NCBI RefSeq assembly: GCF_029892485.1
Contig: NZ_JARXVG010000001.1
Span: 620,001-684,000 of the forward strand
DNA: 64,000 bases
Direction of reading: 5' to 3'
DNA from: Variovorax boronicumulans
GTDB lineage: Bacteria; Pseudomonadota; Gammaproteobacteria; Burkholderiales; Burkholderiaceae_C
The position numbers and the translations under genes were made by a program. Shown piece by piece: positions 1 to 7,810 of the stretch (its first letter is position 1; every line of letters starts with the position of its first letter). Under the pieces are notes generated by a model, which was given only the letters and a program-made list of their open reading frames with translations, searched no databases and was not told where the DNA came from.

Positions 1-334
1 TGTTCTGGCGCGAGACGCCGCCGACGTAGTCGAGCACATCGTCGAGCCGGGTGGCCCCCAGGTCGTCGATGGCCTGGCGCGTGACGATGCGCACGGATTG
101 CGGCAGCTCGCGCAGCGGCAGGTCGGTCTTGGCGCCGGCGGCTTCTTCGGCGTGGTAGGCCCCCGACTCGCCGCGGCCGACGACTTCGATGGTGCTCAGT
201 TGGCCGTCTGCCGGCGGCGCGGAAGACTGGGCGAGAACCGGTCCCGCACACAGCGCCGAGACGGCGAGCCCCAGTGGAAGGCGGCGAAACAGGGGAACGC
301 GATGGCACGCGTGTTCGAACGAAAGGGTGGTCAT
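1..334 (-). CDS. TonB-dependent receptor, N-terminal part (runs off window)
   Basis: Only the first 111 codons are inside the window; the gene continues beyond base 1. The start ATG is at 334-332. The protein opens with a signal peptide (hydrophobic LGLAVSALCAGPVLA, cleavage after AQ), then a TonB-box-like stretch (TIEVVG) and the beginning of the plug domain (LPQSVRIVTRQAIDDLGA, LDDVLDYVGGV), which is characteristic of siderophore-type TonB-dependent outer-membrane receptors. Such receptors import ferric siderophores, cobalamin or metal complexes using TonB/ExbBD energy. The gene lies 106 bp downstream of a DUF2946 gene on the same strand. The beta barrel is not visible, so the substrate cannot be named. 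Confidence 0.85.
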   Translation of the reverse strand, partial: MTTLSFEHACHRVPLFRRLPLGLAVSALCAGPVLAQSSAPPADGQLSTIEVVGRGESGAYHAEEAAGAKTDLPLRELPQSVRIVTRQAIDDLGATRLDDVLDYVGGVSRQN

Positions 335-440
335 GAAAGAAAGGCTCGACGAGACATTGCATCCCGCCCCTGGACGCGGGCGGCAGCAAAAAATGGAAAG
401 GGAAGAAAACGCCACTGCGCTGCGGCGCAGTGGATGTCTG

Positions 441-830
441 TCAGGTCGAGGCCAGCGGGGGATCGCGCGAGGCGAAGGGCCAGCGCAGAGGATTCGGCAC
501 GAAGACGGCCACGGGCGGCGCGCGCGGCATGGCCGCGGATTGCCGCACTTCGAACGAAGCTGGCTGCGGCGCGGGTGCCGGGGCATGGTGCGCATAGGCC
601 AGGCACCATTCGCACACGCCGTGCGCCTCTTCCTCGCCGGCAGGATCGGCTGCATTCGCGCAGCCCTCGAACGCCGCCGCCTGCGTCAGGCCGTCGGCGG
701 CCTGGCGCAAGTGCCCGGCCTCGTGCAACGGCATGCCGATGGCCGCGTTGAAGAACACGGCCAGCAGCAGAAGACGAAGGAGGCGTTGAAAGCCGAGGAG
801 GCGAAGCGGCATGGCGAGGGTCGAAATCAT
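441..830 (-). CDS. DUF2946-family small secreted/membrane protein
   Basis: A 129-residue protein. An N-terminal hydrophobic segment (LLRLLLLAVFFNAAIG) reads as a signal anchor, followed by a CEWCLAYAHH motif and a Pro/Ala-rich tail. The C-x2-C with neighbouring histidines is typical of the DUF2946 family, which is often found next to TonB receptors and copper-related genes. I chose the ATG at 830 although a second ATG at 812 is equally possible; neither has a strong Shine-Dalgarno. The next gene downstream on the strand is the TonB receptor, so a shared metal-handling role (copper is a guess) is plausible but not shown. Confidence 0.65.
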   Translation of the reverse strand: MISTLAMPLRLLGFQRLLRLLLLAVFFNAAIGMPLHEAGHLRQAADGLTQAAAFEGCANAADPAGEEEAHGVCEWCLAYAHHAPAPAPQPASFEVRQSAAMPRAPPVAVFVPNPLRWPFASRDPPLAST

Positions 831-959
831 ACCGGCGCGTGCCGCGCCTGTAGAAGTTGACCGCACCCCAAACGGCGGCAGGCTCCTACATCGAGGCTGC
901 GATGCGCTGCAAATGCTCTGGCGGAAAGGGCACGCGCCCCGAACCGACAAGGAGCTTCC

Positions 960-1172
960 ATGAAGAACGATCACGAAACAGGCGACGACCGGGACAACCG
1001 GCGCGTCTTTGCATGGGGCGCGAGTGCCGCGGTCCTGGTGTTCCTAGGCGCGCTCGCGTATTTCTACGCAGTGGACAAGCGAGGCGAGGCACCGGCGGCA
1101 CCGGCCGCCACGCAAAGCGCCGCGCAGCCCGCACCGGCCGCACCGGCCGCACCAGCCACGCCGGCTCGATGA
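960..1172 (+). CDS. Small single-pass membrane protein with Ala/Pro-rich tail
   Basis: A 70-residue protein preceded by a good ribosome-binding site (AAGGAG, 8 bases before ATG). Residues 1-15 are charged, 16-36 form one transmembrane helix (VFAWGASAAVLVFLGALAYFY), and the rest is a low-complexity Ala/Pro tail. No family is recognised. The gene stands divergently from the DUF2946/TonB receptor pair and upstream of the DUF2934 gene. Confidence 0.55.
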   Translation: MKNDHETGDDRDNRRVFAWGASAAVLVFLGALAYFYAVDKRGEAPAAPAATQSAAQPAPAAPAAPATPAR

Positions 1173-1373
1173 CCCCGGTGGTCATCGACCGGATCGATGG
1201 CGAACGCTGCGGGCCCCAGGCTCGCGCATGCCCCGCCGGCAACTGCTCCCTGCACATACAAGCGATGCTGAAGTGCTCCTACGCAGGCTGCCTTTCTCCG
1301 GGCCGAACCTGCTCTCACGAACAACGCGCCCAACCACTCACGACGGGCGCACCCAACTCACAAGGAGCATGAA

Positions 1374-1787
1374 ATGGGCAGCAACAGACCAGCGATCGGT
1401 TCCGGCGAAGGAACCCGCCCCACCACCAGCGGCGGCGTGGACAACATCGGCGGCGGCGAAAGCTTCTCCGGCAAGAAAACCGCGGCGAACGAAGACGTGT
1501 CCGGCCCGGCGCCGCGCGAGCGGATGCGGGACAAGCAGAAGAACGTCGAAAGCACGAAGCACGACGACTCCGCGGCCTTCGGGTTGACGGAAGACCTCGC
1601 GTCGGAGACCAACCGCGAACCCGCGGAAGACTCGCAACCCGCCGAAGCCAACCCGCGCGAAGAAGCGATCCGTCGCGCGGCATACGAGGCCTACCAGCGC
1701 CGCGGGGGCGTCCCCGGGCGCGAGCAGGAGGACTGGCTCGAAGCCGAGGCGCAAATCGACCGGGACGCATCGAAAGACCGGACCTGA
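1374..1787 (+). CDS. DUF2934 domain protein
   Basis: A 137-residue hydrophilic protein with a ribosome-binding site (AAGGAGC) right before the ATG. Its C-terminal part (about residues 98-128: IRRAAYEAYQRRGG, then WLEAEAQI) matches the DUF2934 pattern (AYxxYxxRG ... WLxAE), a short helical motif of unknown function that is common in proteobacterial stress loci. The N-terminal 90 residues are disordered and rich in Gly, Ser and charged residues. It probably forms an operon with the acidic protein and RecQ that follow. Confidence 0.75.
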   Translation: MGSNRPAIGSGEGTRPTTSGGVDNIGGGESFSGKKTAANEDVSGPAPRERMRDKQKNVESTKHDDSAAFGLTEDLASETNREPAEDSQPAEANPREEAIRRAAYEAYQRRGGVPGREQEDWLEAEAQIDRDASKDRT

Positions 1788-1825
1788 TCCGCACGCCCGA
1801 ACAGAGGACACAGAGGAACAAGCGC

Positions 1826-2146
1826 ATGGCAACCAGCAGCATCCTGGGCGGTGAACACCCGCCGATCGAACCCAAGGGAACCGGCGAAGACAGCCTGGGC
1901 CCCAGCGACTCCAGCGACAGCGGCAGCGATGCCGCCGGAACAGGCGACCGCGAGCTCGCCCAGGCAGGCGAGGAAGCCCCGACCGATGCAGACATCCTGC
2001 CCGACCGCATCGGCGTGTTTCCCGACGCAGCGCCGGACGTGTCCACGGGCGTCGAAGATCCGGATGCGGCAAGTGCCGAGGATCTTGCCGGCGAAAGCGC
2101 GGAGGACGACGAAAAAGACGACGACGAAGACGCCGAGAACGCCTGA
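1826..2146 (+). CDS. Acidic hypothetical protein
   Basis: A 106-residue, strongly acidic, low-complexity protein: the N-terminal half is rich in Ser/Gly/Asp (LGPSDSSDSGSD) and the C-terminus is nearly all Asp/Glu/Lys (residues 91-104). No domain is recognised. Its TGA overlaps the ATG of recQ (TGATG), implying translational coupling. Codon use is like that of its neighbours, so I consider it a real gene; the function is unknown. Confidence 0.6.
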   Translation: MATSSILGGEHPPIEPKGTGEDSLGPSDSSDSGSDAAGTGDRELAQAGEEAPTDADILPDRIGVFPDAAPDVSTGVEDPDAASAEDLAGESAEDDEKDDDEDAENA

Positions 2147-3930
2147 TGCCCACGCTGCATGCCGGCAGATCGGCGCGGGACAAGCGATCTTCGGCGCGCA
2201 ATGTCGACGGCACCTTGCGCAAGGTCTTCGGCCATGCCTACCTGCGCGCCGGCCAGGCGGAGGTGATCGGCCGCGTCATGGCGGGTTTGTCCACCCTCGC
2301 GGTCATGCCCACCGGTGCCGGCAAATCGCTTTGCTATCAGTTGCCCGCGCTGCTGCTCGAAGGGCAGACCGTGGTGGTGTCGCCGCTCATCGCGTTGATG
2401 AAGGACCAGTGCGACAGGCTCCGCGGGCTGGGCATCCAGGCGGTGCAGGTCAACAGTTCGCTCGGTGCGGAAGAGTTGGCCCAGGCTGAACTCGACATCG
2501 ATGAGGGTCGCGCGCGCATCGTGCTGACCACGCCCGAGCGGCTGTCCGACCCCGGCTTCCTGCAGCGGTTGGGCAGGCACCCGGTGGCATTGGTCGCGGT
2601 CGACGAGGCGCACTGCATTTCGCAATGGGGGCATGACTTCCGTCCCGCATTCCTGGAGATCGGCCCCGCCATCGCGGCGCTGGGCAGTCCGCCGGTGCTC
2701 GCACTCACCGCGACGGCGGGCGACGAGGTGGCCGCCGATGTGATGAAGCTCCTGGCCATCCCGCGCTCCGGATTGGTCGACACCGGCGCCTACCGCGCCA
2801 ACCTGCACTTCGGGGTCGAGCAACTGGCGAACGAAGAGGAGCGGCTGCGCCGCACCGTCGAATTCGTGCAGCAGGAGGCAGGCAGCGGCATCGTCTATGC
2901 CGCCACCGTGAAGGCCGCGCAGCTTGCGTTCGACGCGCTGAAAGCGCGCGACGAATCCGTTGCGCTCTACCACGGCAAGCTCGGCGCACGCGAGCGCAAC
3001 GCCGCGCAGGAAGCATTCATGTCGGGCGCCGCGAGAACCATGGTGGCCACCAACGCGTTCGGCATGGGCATCGACAAGGCCGACATCCGTTTCGTCCTCC
3101 ACTGCCAGATGCCGTCGAGCCTGCATGCCTACTACCAGGAGGCCGGACGGGCCGGACGCGATGGCCAGAGCGCGCGCTGCATGCTGCTGTTCCACGCGAA
3201 GGACCGGACGGTGCAGCAGTTCTTTCTGGCCGGGCGCTATCCGCAGCTCGAGGATCTCGACGCGATCCATCGGCAATTGCTCGCCGAGCCGCCGGACGGC
3301 GAGGGATGGACCGCGAACAGCCTGCTCGACGCGCTGCAGCGGCCACGCACGAGGATGCAGTCCGGCATCGCAGTGCTCAGGCAGGCACAGCTGCTGAAGA
3401 TCGATCGGCAAGGACGCATCGCCATCCGCAAGCGCGCGGTCGCGCCCGCCGATTTTTCCGCGGTGCTCGATGCGTACAAGGACCGGCGCATACAGGACCG
3501 CGAAACGCTCGAACGAATGGTCTCGTATGCGCAGTCGGGGCAGTGCAGGTGGCAACTGCTTCTGAGCGATCTCGACCCGTCCGCCGACCTGAAGCGCTGC
3601 GGCTCCTGCGACAACTGCCGGCGGATCGCGGCCCACGAATCGGCCATGGCGCAACCCATCGTCATGCGCCATGAGGCCGGCACTCCCGCGCGGAAGATGC
3701 CGGCCTTCGCCGCCGACGACCGGGTGAAGGTCAAGCGATTCGGCCCGGGCGTGGTCATCGCCGCGGATGCGGGGTCCGTCACCGTGGCGTTCGCCGATGG
3801 CGCCGAACGCTGCTTTCATCCGGACTATGTGAGCCGCGTGCGCTGCAGGTCCAAAGGCGAAGCCGCAGGCGGCGAGGTCGCGGGCGCGCTGCCGCTGCCG
3901 GACGGTTCCAGCTGCGGGAAGAACCCTTGA
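2146..3930 (+). CDS. recQ: RecQ-family ATP-dependent DNA helicase
   Basis: A 594-residue superfamily 2 helicase that unwinds 3'-tailed DNA in recombination and repair. Walker A PTGAGKS is at residues 55-61, the DEAH box at 153-156 followed by the RecQ aromatic-rich loop (CISQWGHDFRPAF), motif VI QEAGRAGRDG near residue 331, and the RecQ zinc site is formed by Cys467, 485, 488 and 491. There is no recognisable HRDC domain; after the winged-helix region a short beta-rich tail (about 525-565, VKRFGPGVVI ... VTVAFADG) resembles the Tudor-like C-terminal modules found in some helicases. The ATG overlaps the stop of the upstream acidic protein. This may be a second RecQ beside a longer housekeeping copy, which cannot be judged here. 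Confidence 0.93.
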   Translation: MPTLHAGRSARDKRSSARNVDGTLRKVFGHAYLRAGQAEVIGRVMAGLSTLAVMPTGAGKSLCYQLPALLLEGQTVVVSPLIALMKDQCDRLRGLGIQAVQVNSSLGAEELAQAELDIDEGRARIVLTTPERLSDPGFLQRLGRHPVALVAVDEAHCISQWGHDFRPAFLEIGPAIAALGSPPVLALTATAGDEVAADVMKLLAIPRSGLVDTGAYRANLHFGVEQLANEEERLRRTVEFVQQEAGSGIVYAATVKAAQLAFDALKARDESVALYHGKLGARERNAAQEAFMSGAARTMVATNAFGMGIDKADIRFVLHCQMPSSLHAYYQEAGRAGRDGQSARCMLLFHAKDRTVQQFFLAGRYPQLEDLDAIHRQLLAEPPDGEGWTANSLLDALQRPRTRMQSGIAVLRQAQLLKIDRQGRIAIRKRAVAPADFSAVLDAYKDRRIQDRETLERMVSYAQSGQCRWQLLLSDLDPSADLKRCGSCDNCRRIAAHESAMAQPIVMRHEAGTPARKMPAFAADDRVKVKRFGPGVVIAADAGSVTVAFADGAERCFHPDYVSRVRCRSKGEAAGGEVAGALPLPDGSSCGKNP

Positions 3931-4014
3931 AACAACAGGAAGTAGGCAATTTTCCGAACGCTGCGGGCTCAAGTCCTACGAACATGCCGGTCGCCGAAAA
4001 ACACGCTGCGCGGC

Positions 4015-4914
4015 ATGCATGAAACCCGCTTTCCAAGACCCGCCACGAGCTTCCGCACCGCCCGCCGCTGGCTGGGCGGCGCCGTCGCATGCTTCGGGCT
4101 CTTGCTGCTGATCTTCGAAGGCATCGATCTCGCGCAGTCGAAATCGCCCCTGGGTGCGGCGCTGACCGGCGGCAGCATCGCGGCGCTGGCGACTGCGCTG
4201 GGCACGGTGCCCGTTCTTCTCTCGCATCAGTTCTCGCAGCGCGCGTACGACAGCATGTTGGGCTTCGGTGCAGGCGTGATGCTCGCGGCGAGTTCGTTTT
4301 CGCTGGTCATCCCCGCGCTTGCCGCCGCGAAGTCGCAAGGCGCGGGTCCGTGGGGCAGCGGCGCGATCGTCGGCGGCGGGCTGCTGCTGGGTGCGCTTGC
4401 GCTGCTGCTCATCGATCGCCTCGTGCCGCACGAGCATTTCGTCAAGGGCCTCGAAGGACCGGAGTCGCGGGCGTTGAAGCGGGTGTGGCTCTTTGTGCTG
4501 GCCATCGTGCTGCACAACCTGCCGGAAGGGCTGGCCATCGGCGTCGCGTTCGCGGGCACCGACCCGGTCGGCGCGACAGCGCTGACCACGGGCATCGCGA
4601 TCCAGGACGCGCCCGAAGGACTGGTGGTCGCGCTGGCGCTTCGAAGCGTGGGCTACGGCCGCGGCACCTCGGTGGGGCTGGGCGTGATGTCCGGCCTGGT
4701 CGAGCCGATTGCGGCCGTGTTCGGCGCGGCGGTGATCGGGCTCACCGCCGGCTTGCTGCCCTGGGGCCTGGCGATGGCGGCGGGTGCGATGCTGTTCGTC
4801 ATCAGCCATGAAATCATTCCCGAGTCGCACCGCAAGGGCCACGAGGCCTATGCGACCGGCGGGTTGATGCTCGGCTTCGTGCTCATGATGGTGCTCGACA
4901 CCGCCCTGGGATGA
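4015..4914 (+). CDS. ZIP family divalent metal transporter
   Basis: A 299-residue inner-membrane protein with about eight transmembrane helices. The metal-binding helices are present: HNLPEGLAIGVAFAG (helix IV) and QDAPEGLVVALAL (helix V), the latter having Q-D-A-P-E in place of the more usual H-x-x-P-E. A final helix carries SHEIIPESHR. ZIP proteins import zinc, iron or manganese into the cytoplasm. The gene ends with ATGA, overlapping the following hydrolase, so the two are cotranscribed. Confidence 0.88.
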   Translation: MHETRFPRPATSFRTARRWLGGAVACFGLLLLIFEGIDLAQSKSPLGAALTGGSIAALATALGTVPVLLSHQFSQRAYDSMLGFGAGVMLAASSFSLVIPALAAAKSQGAGPWGSGAIVGGGLLLGALALLLIDRLVPHEHFVKGLEGPESRALKRVWLFVLAIVLHNLPEGLAIGVAFAGTDPVGATALTTGIAIQDAPEGLVVALALRSVGYGRGTSVGLGVMSGLVEPIAAVFGAAVIGLTAGLLPWGLAMAAGAMLFVISHEIIPESHRKGHEAYATGGLMLGFVLMMVLDTALG

Positions 4915-5801
4915 GCGCCATGGCTGCCGCGCTGGAACACCAGACCTTGACGCTCGGTACGGACGACGTGGCGCTGCACGTCGTCACGGCGGGCGCCGCC
5001 GACGCGCCGCTCGTGATCCTGCTGCACGGCTTTCCCGAGTACTGGGGCGCGTGGCGGCGGCAGATACAACCGCTGGTCGACGCCGGATGGCGCGTCGCGG
5101 TTCCCGACCAGCGCGGCTACGGCGCATCGTCGAAACCCGGAGCCGTCGCCTGCTACGCGCTCGATACGCTGGCCGACGACGTCATGGGCATCGCAGGCCA
5201 CCTGGGCGCCTCGCGCTTCAGCCTCGTTGGCCACGACTGGGGCGGCATGGTCGCCTGGCACCTCGCCGCTCGCGAGCCCGCAGCCATCGAGCGGCTGGCG
5301 ATTCTCAACGCGCCGCATCCGGCGAGCTTTGTCGGCTTTGCCCTGACGCATCCGATGCAGATGTTCCGCAGCACCTACGTGGGCTTCTTCCAGCTGCCAT
5401 GGGTGCCCGAAGCCGTGCTGGGCGCGCGCGATTTTTCGCTCCTGGAAGCGGCGCTCACCCGATCGAGCCGGCCCGGCACCTTCAGCGATGGCGAACTGGC
5501 CGACTACCGCACGGCGTGGTCCGCGCCCGGCGCCCTGCGCGCCATGCTCAACTGGTACCGCGCGATGCCGCTGGCCCAGCCGCTCGCCACGCCCATCCAG
5601 GCGCCGGTGCGCATCGTCTGGGGCGATGCTGACACGGCACTCGAAGCCGGCCTCGCCGACGCGGCCCTGTGCTACTGCGTGGACGGCCACGTCGTCCGGC
5701 TGCCGCAGGCCTCGCATTGGCTGCACCATGAAGAGCCCGATGAAGTGAGCGCGCTGCTCACGGAGTTTTTCGGCGAAGGCGCGTCCACCCCGACGAAGTG
5801 A
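4911..5801 (+). CDS. Alpha/beta-fold hydrolase, epoxide hydrolase-like
   Basis: A 296-residue cytoplasmic enzyme. The oxyanion-hole motif HGFPEYW is at residues 44-50, the nucleophile elbow GHDWGG gives Asp as nucleophile (as in epoxide hydrolases and haloalkane dehalogenases rather than Ser esterases), and the catalytic His lies in ASHWLHHEEP near the C-terminus. The two lid tyrosines of epoxide hydrolases are plausible (TYVGFF, TAWSAP region) but I cannot align them. It starts inside the stop of the ZIP gene (ATGA). Substrate unknown. Confidence 0.85.
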   Translation: MSAMAAALEHQTLTLGTDDVALHVVTAGAADAPLVILLHGFPEYWGAWRRQIQPLVDAGWRVAVPDQRGYGASSKPGAVACYALDTLADDVMGIAGHLGASRFSLVGHDWGGMVAWHLAAREPAAIERLAILNAPHPASFVGFALTHPMQMFRSTYVGFFQLPWVPEAVLGARDFSLLEAALTRSSRPGTFSDGELADYRTAWSAPGALRAMLNWYRAMPLAQPLATPIQAPVRIVWGDADTALEAGLADAALCYCVDGHVVRLPQASHWLHHEEPDEVSALLTEFFGEGASTPTK

Positions 5802-5918
5802 ACATCCGCCGGGAACACAAAAACATCGGACCCTCCGGATCGCAAAAAGACTACACGCAGGGCCGGATGCCGCACGCAATTTCAAGCTTTTCCAACCACC
5901 CAACCACAGGAGCCATCC

Positions 5919-6410
5919 ATGCCCATCAAGTCTGTGAACGACCTTTTCGTGCACGAGATTTCAGACACGTACAACGCCGAAAAGCAGATGACGCGATCGC
6001 TGCCCAAGCTCGCGCGCGCCGCCACGGACCCCGAGCTTTCGCAGGCCTTCGAAGACCACCTGCAGGAGACGCGCACCCAGGTCGAGCGCATCGAACAGAT
6101 CGCGGAGACCTGCGGCTTCAAGATCAAGCGCATCAAGTGCGACGGCATGGAAGGCCTCGTCGAGGAAACGATGTCGCTGGTCGACCTGATCGAAAAGGGT
6201 CCGGTGCTGGACGCAGCGCTCATCGGGTCCGCGCAGAAAGCCGAGCATTACGAGATTGCGGGCTACACCTCGCTGTGCCTGCTGGCGCAGAAGCTGGGAT
6301 ATGCCGAGGCCATTCCATTGCTCAAGGCCAGCCTCGAGGAAGAACAGGCGACCGACAGGCGCCTGGGCCTGCTCGCCGAGGCTGCGCAGATCGAAGAAGC
6401 CGTGGGCTGA
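5919..6410 (+). CDS. YciE/YciF-type ferritin-like protein (DUF892)
   Basis: A 163-residue four-helix protein of the YciE/YciF family. It begins with the typical NDLFVHEISDTYNAEKQMT helix; acidic and His residues usable for a di-metal site occur as E in AEKQM, EDH, and EHYEIAGYTSL. The family is induced by osmotic, desiccation and stationary-phase stress; the exact chemistry is unknown. A good ribosome-binding site (AGGAGCC) precedes the ATG. It opens a block of stress-associated genes. Confidence 0.88.
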   Translation: MPIKSVNDLFVHEISDTYNAEKQMTRSLPKLARAATDPELSQAFEDHLQETRTQVERIEQIAETCGFKIKRIKCDGMEGLVEETMSLVDLIEKGPVLDAALIGSAQKAEHYEIAGYTSLCLLAQKLGYAEAIPLLKASLEEEQATDRRLGLLAEAAQIEEAVG

Positions 6411-6431
6411 ACGAAGGCGGAGGCTGGATTC

Positions 6432-6707
6432 ATGTCCGACTGCTACGAGGGCGACGGCTTCGAATTCAGCATCCGCCTGCCCGATCGACGCCGCATCCAG
6501 GTGCACGTGACGCGCGCCGCACTGGAGTTTCTCGGGGGCGATGCGCCGATCGACCAGCTCTCCGTGCTCGTGGACTGGATGGACCTGCTGCACGAGCGCG
6601 CCCTGCTCCTCCACGCACGAACCGGTGCCGAGCTGGTCATGCTGGAGCCAGAGGATCTGGACGACGTGGAGGAAGCCGGCATGCCCAGGCCGCGCACGCT
6701 TCATTGA
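6432..6707 (+). CDS. Small hypothetical protein (possibly DUF1488-like)
   Basis: A 91-residue acidic protein 21 bp after the YciE-like gene, with a GGAGG Shine-Dalgarno upstream. The N-terminal half (GFEFSIRLPDRRRIQVHVTRAAL) has the alternating beta pattern of DUF1488-type proteins, which I note as a weak resemblance only. The C-terminus is acidic. Probably cotranscribed with the upstream gene. Confidence 0.5.
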   Translation: MSDCYEGDGFEFSIRLPDRRRIQVHVTRAALEFLGGDAPIDQLSVLVDWMDLLHERALLLHARTGAELVMLEPEDLDDVEEAGMPRPRTLH

Positions 6708-6762
6708 CCGTCGTCTGCATGCCCGGGCGCGGGCGGCTTTCGCCCTCTGCCCGGGCAGCGCT

Positions 6763-7293
6763 TTACTTCTTCGCGGTGCTCGTCGCCAGGCTTTGCGCGT
6801 GCTGCAGATGGCCCTGCACGATGGGCAGCATCTTTGTGGCCAAGGCCTTGAGGTCGGCGTCCTTGGCTTCGGCCTGGGTCTTCTTCAGCAGCTTCTCGGT
6901 GGCTTCGTGGTCGCCGACGCCGGCCTGCTTCACGTAGCGGCTGTCGAAGGTGTCGCCCTTGAGCGCCTTGAACTCGACCATGACGGCCTTGTGCTTCGCA
7001 TCGGGCCCGTCGGGCAGCTCGGTGCCCGATGCCGACGCGAGGGTCTTCACATCGGCCAAGCCCTTGGAGTGATCGTCGACCATCATCTGGGCGAACTTCT
7101 TGATCTCTGGATTCGAGGATTTCTCGATCGCGAGCTTGCCGGTCTCGACCTCCGCGATGTTGGCTTGGGCAATGTCCTTGAGCAATCCGGCATCGGATCT
7201 GTCGAGTTTGCCGGCGGCCCACACGGTCGAGGCCGAGAGCAGCGAAAAGGCGATGGCGGCGGTTGCGGTGAGGTGGCGTGTCGATCGTTTCAT
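6763..7293 (-). CDS. DUF4142 periplasmic protein
   Basis: A 176-residue protein with a signal peptide (ATAAIAFSLLSASTVWA) and a helical DUF4142 domain: FAQMMVDDHSKG is the family signature, followed by LKGDTFDSRYVKQ and DHEATEKLLKK. The fold resembles ferritin-like four-helix bundles. Function is unknown, and the family is widespread in soil proteobacteria and linked to stress. I use the ATG at 7293 because it begins the signal peptide; the open frame extends upstream but without coding character. Confidence 0.85.
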   Translation of the reverse strand: MKRSTRHLTATAAIAFSLLSASTVWAAGKLDRSDAGLLKDIAQANIAEVETGKLAIEKSSNPEIKKFAQMMVDDHSKGLADVKTLASASGTELPDGPDAKHKAVMVEFKALKGDTFDSRYVKQAGVGDHEATEKLLKKTQAEAKDADLKALATKMLPIVQGHLQHAQSLATSTAKK

Positions 7294-7498
7294 CTCTAAA
7301 GGCTCCAGGTGATTGAAAGAGCCGGCAGGCTCGCACGCGCATCCTCGACCTCGTTGTAGGAAAAAGAGCAAAACCGTGTGCCTCAAATTCCCGCAGGAGT
7401 GCCCAGCAAACAAGCCGCGCCGCCGGCTGCAATGTTGACCGGGCATGCCGATTGCCCTGCACAGCTTCCCATTGTTCTTTTCAGATCAGGTAGCTTGC

Positions 7499-7786
7499 AT
7501 GAGAAAAAAGGTGACGCCCAAGGACCTCCGCGTGGCCGAGTACTACGACCTCCTGGAATTTCTTTCGCGACGGCACTTGCCGGTCGTGTGTTCGAGGGCG
7601 GAGGACATCCATCGCATCCTGGCGCTGCGCAGCGCCTCGCTGCTGGAGGCCCTGACCGAACCGCCGGAGTTGCTGCGCACCGGCGAGCGCCGCATCGCGC
7701 GCGCCATCGTCACGGCCATCACATCGGAAGGCCGCACCGCGCTGGCCCGCAACACGCGCGCGCTCCCTGCATCGCACCGCGCCTGA
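7499..7786 (+). CDS. Hypothetical protein
   Basis: A 95-residue basic protein (MRKKVTPKDLRVAEYYDLL). An in-frame ATG at 7445 would add 18 residues; I prefer 7499 because the extension is hydrophobic and lacks a family look. The sequence is helical with no recognised domain. It is divergent from the DUF4142 gene and convergent with the split hybrid kinase. Confidence 0.4.
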   Translation: MRKKVTPKDLRVAEYYDLLEFLSRRHLPVVCSRAEDIHRILALRSASLLEALTEPPELLRTGERRIARAIVTAITSEGRTALARNTRALPASHRA

Positions 7787-7810
7787 CGCGGAAAAAAGCG
7801 CCCGGGCTCT

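Noticed and set aside
1315..3972. An 885-codon open frame on the minus strand
   Set aside because: It is antisense to recQ and the DUF2934 genes, has Arg/Pro/Ser-rich low-complexity translation, and no family features; a typical high-GC shadow frame.
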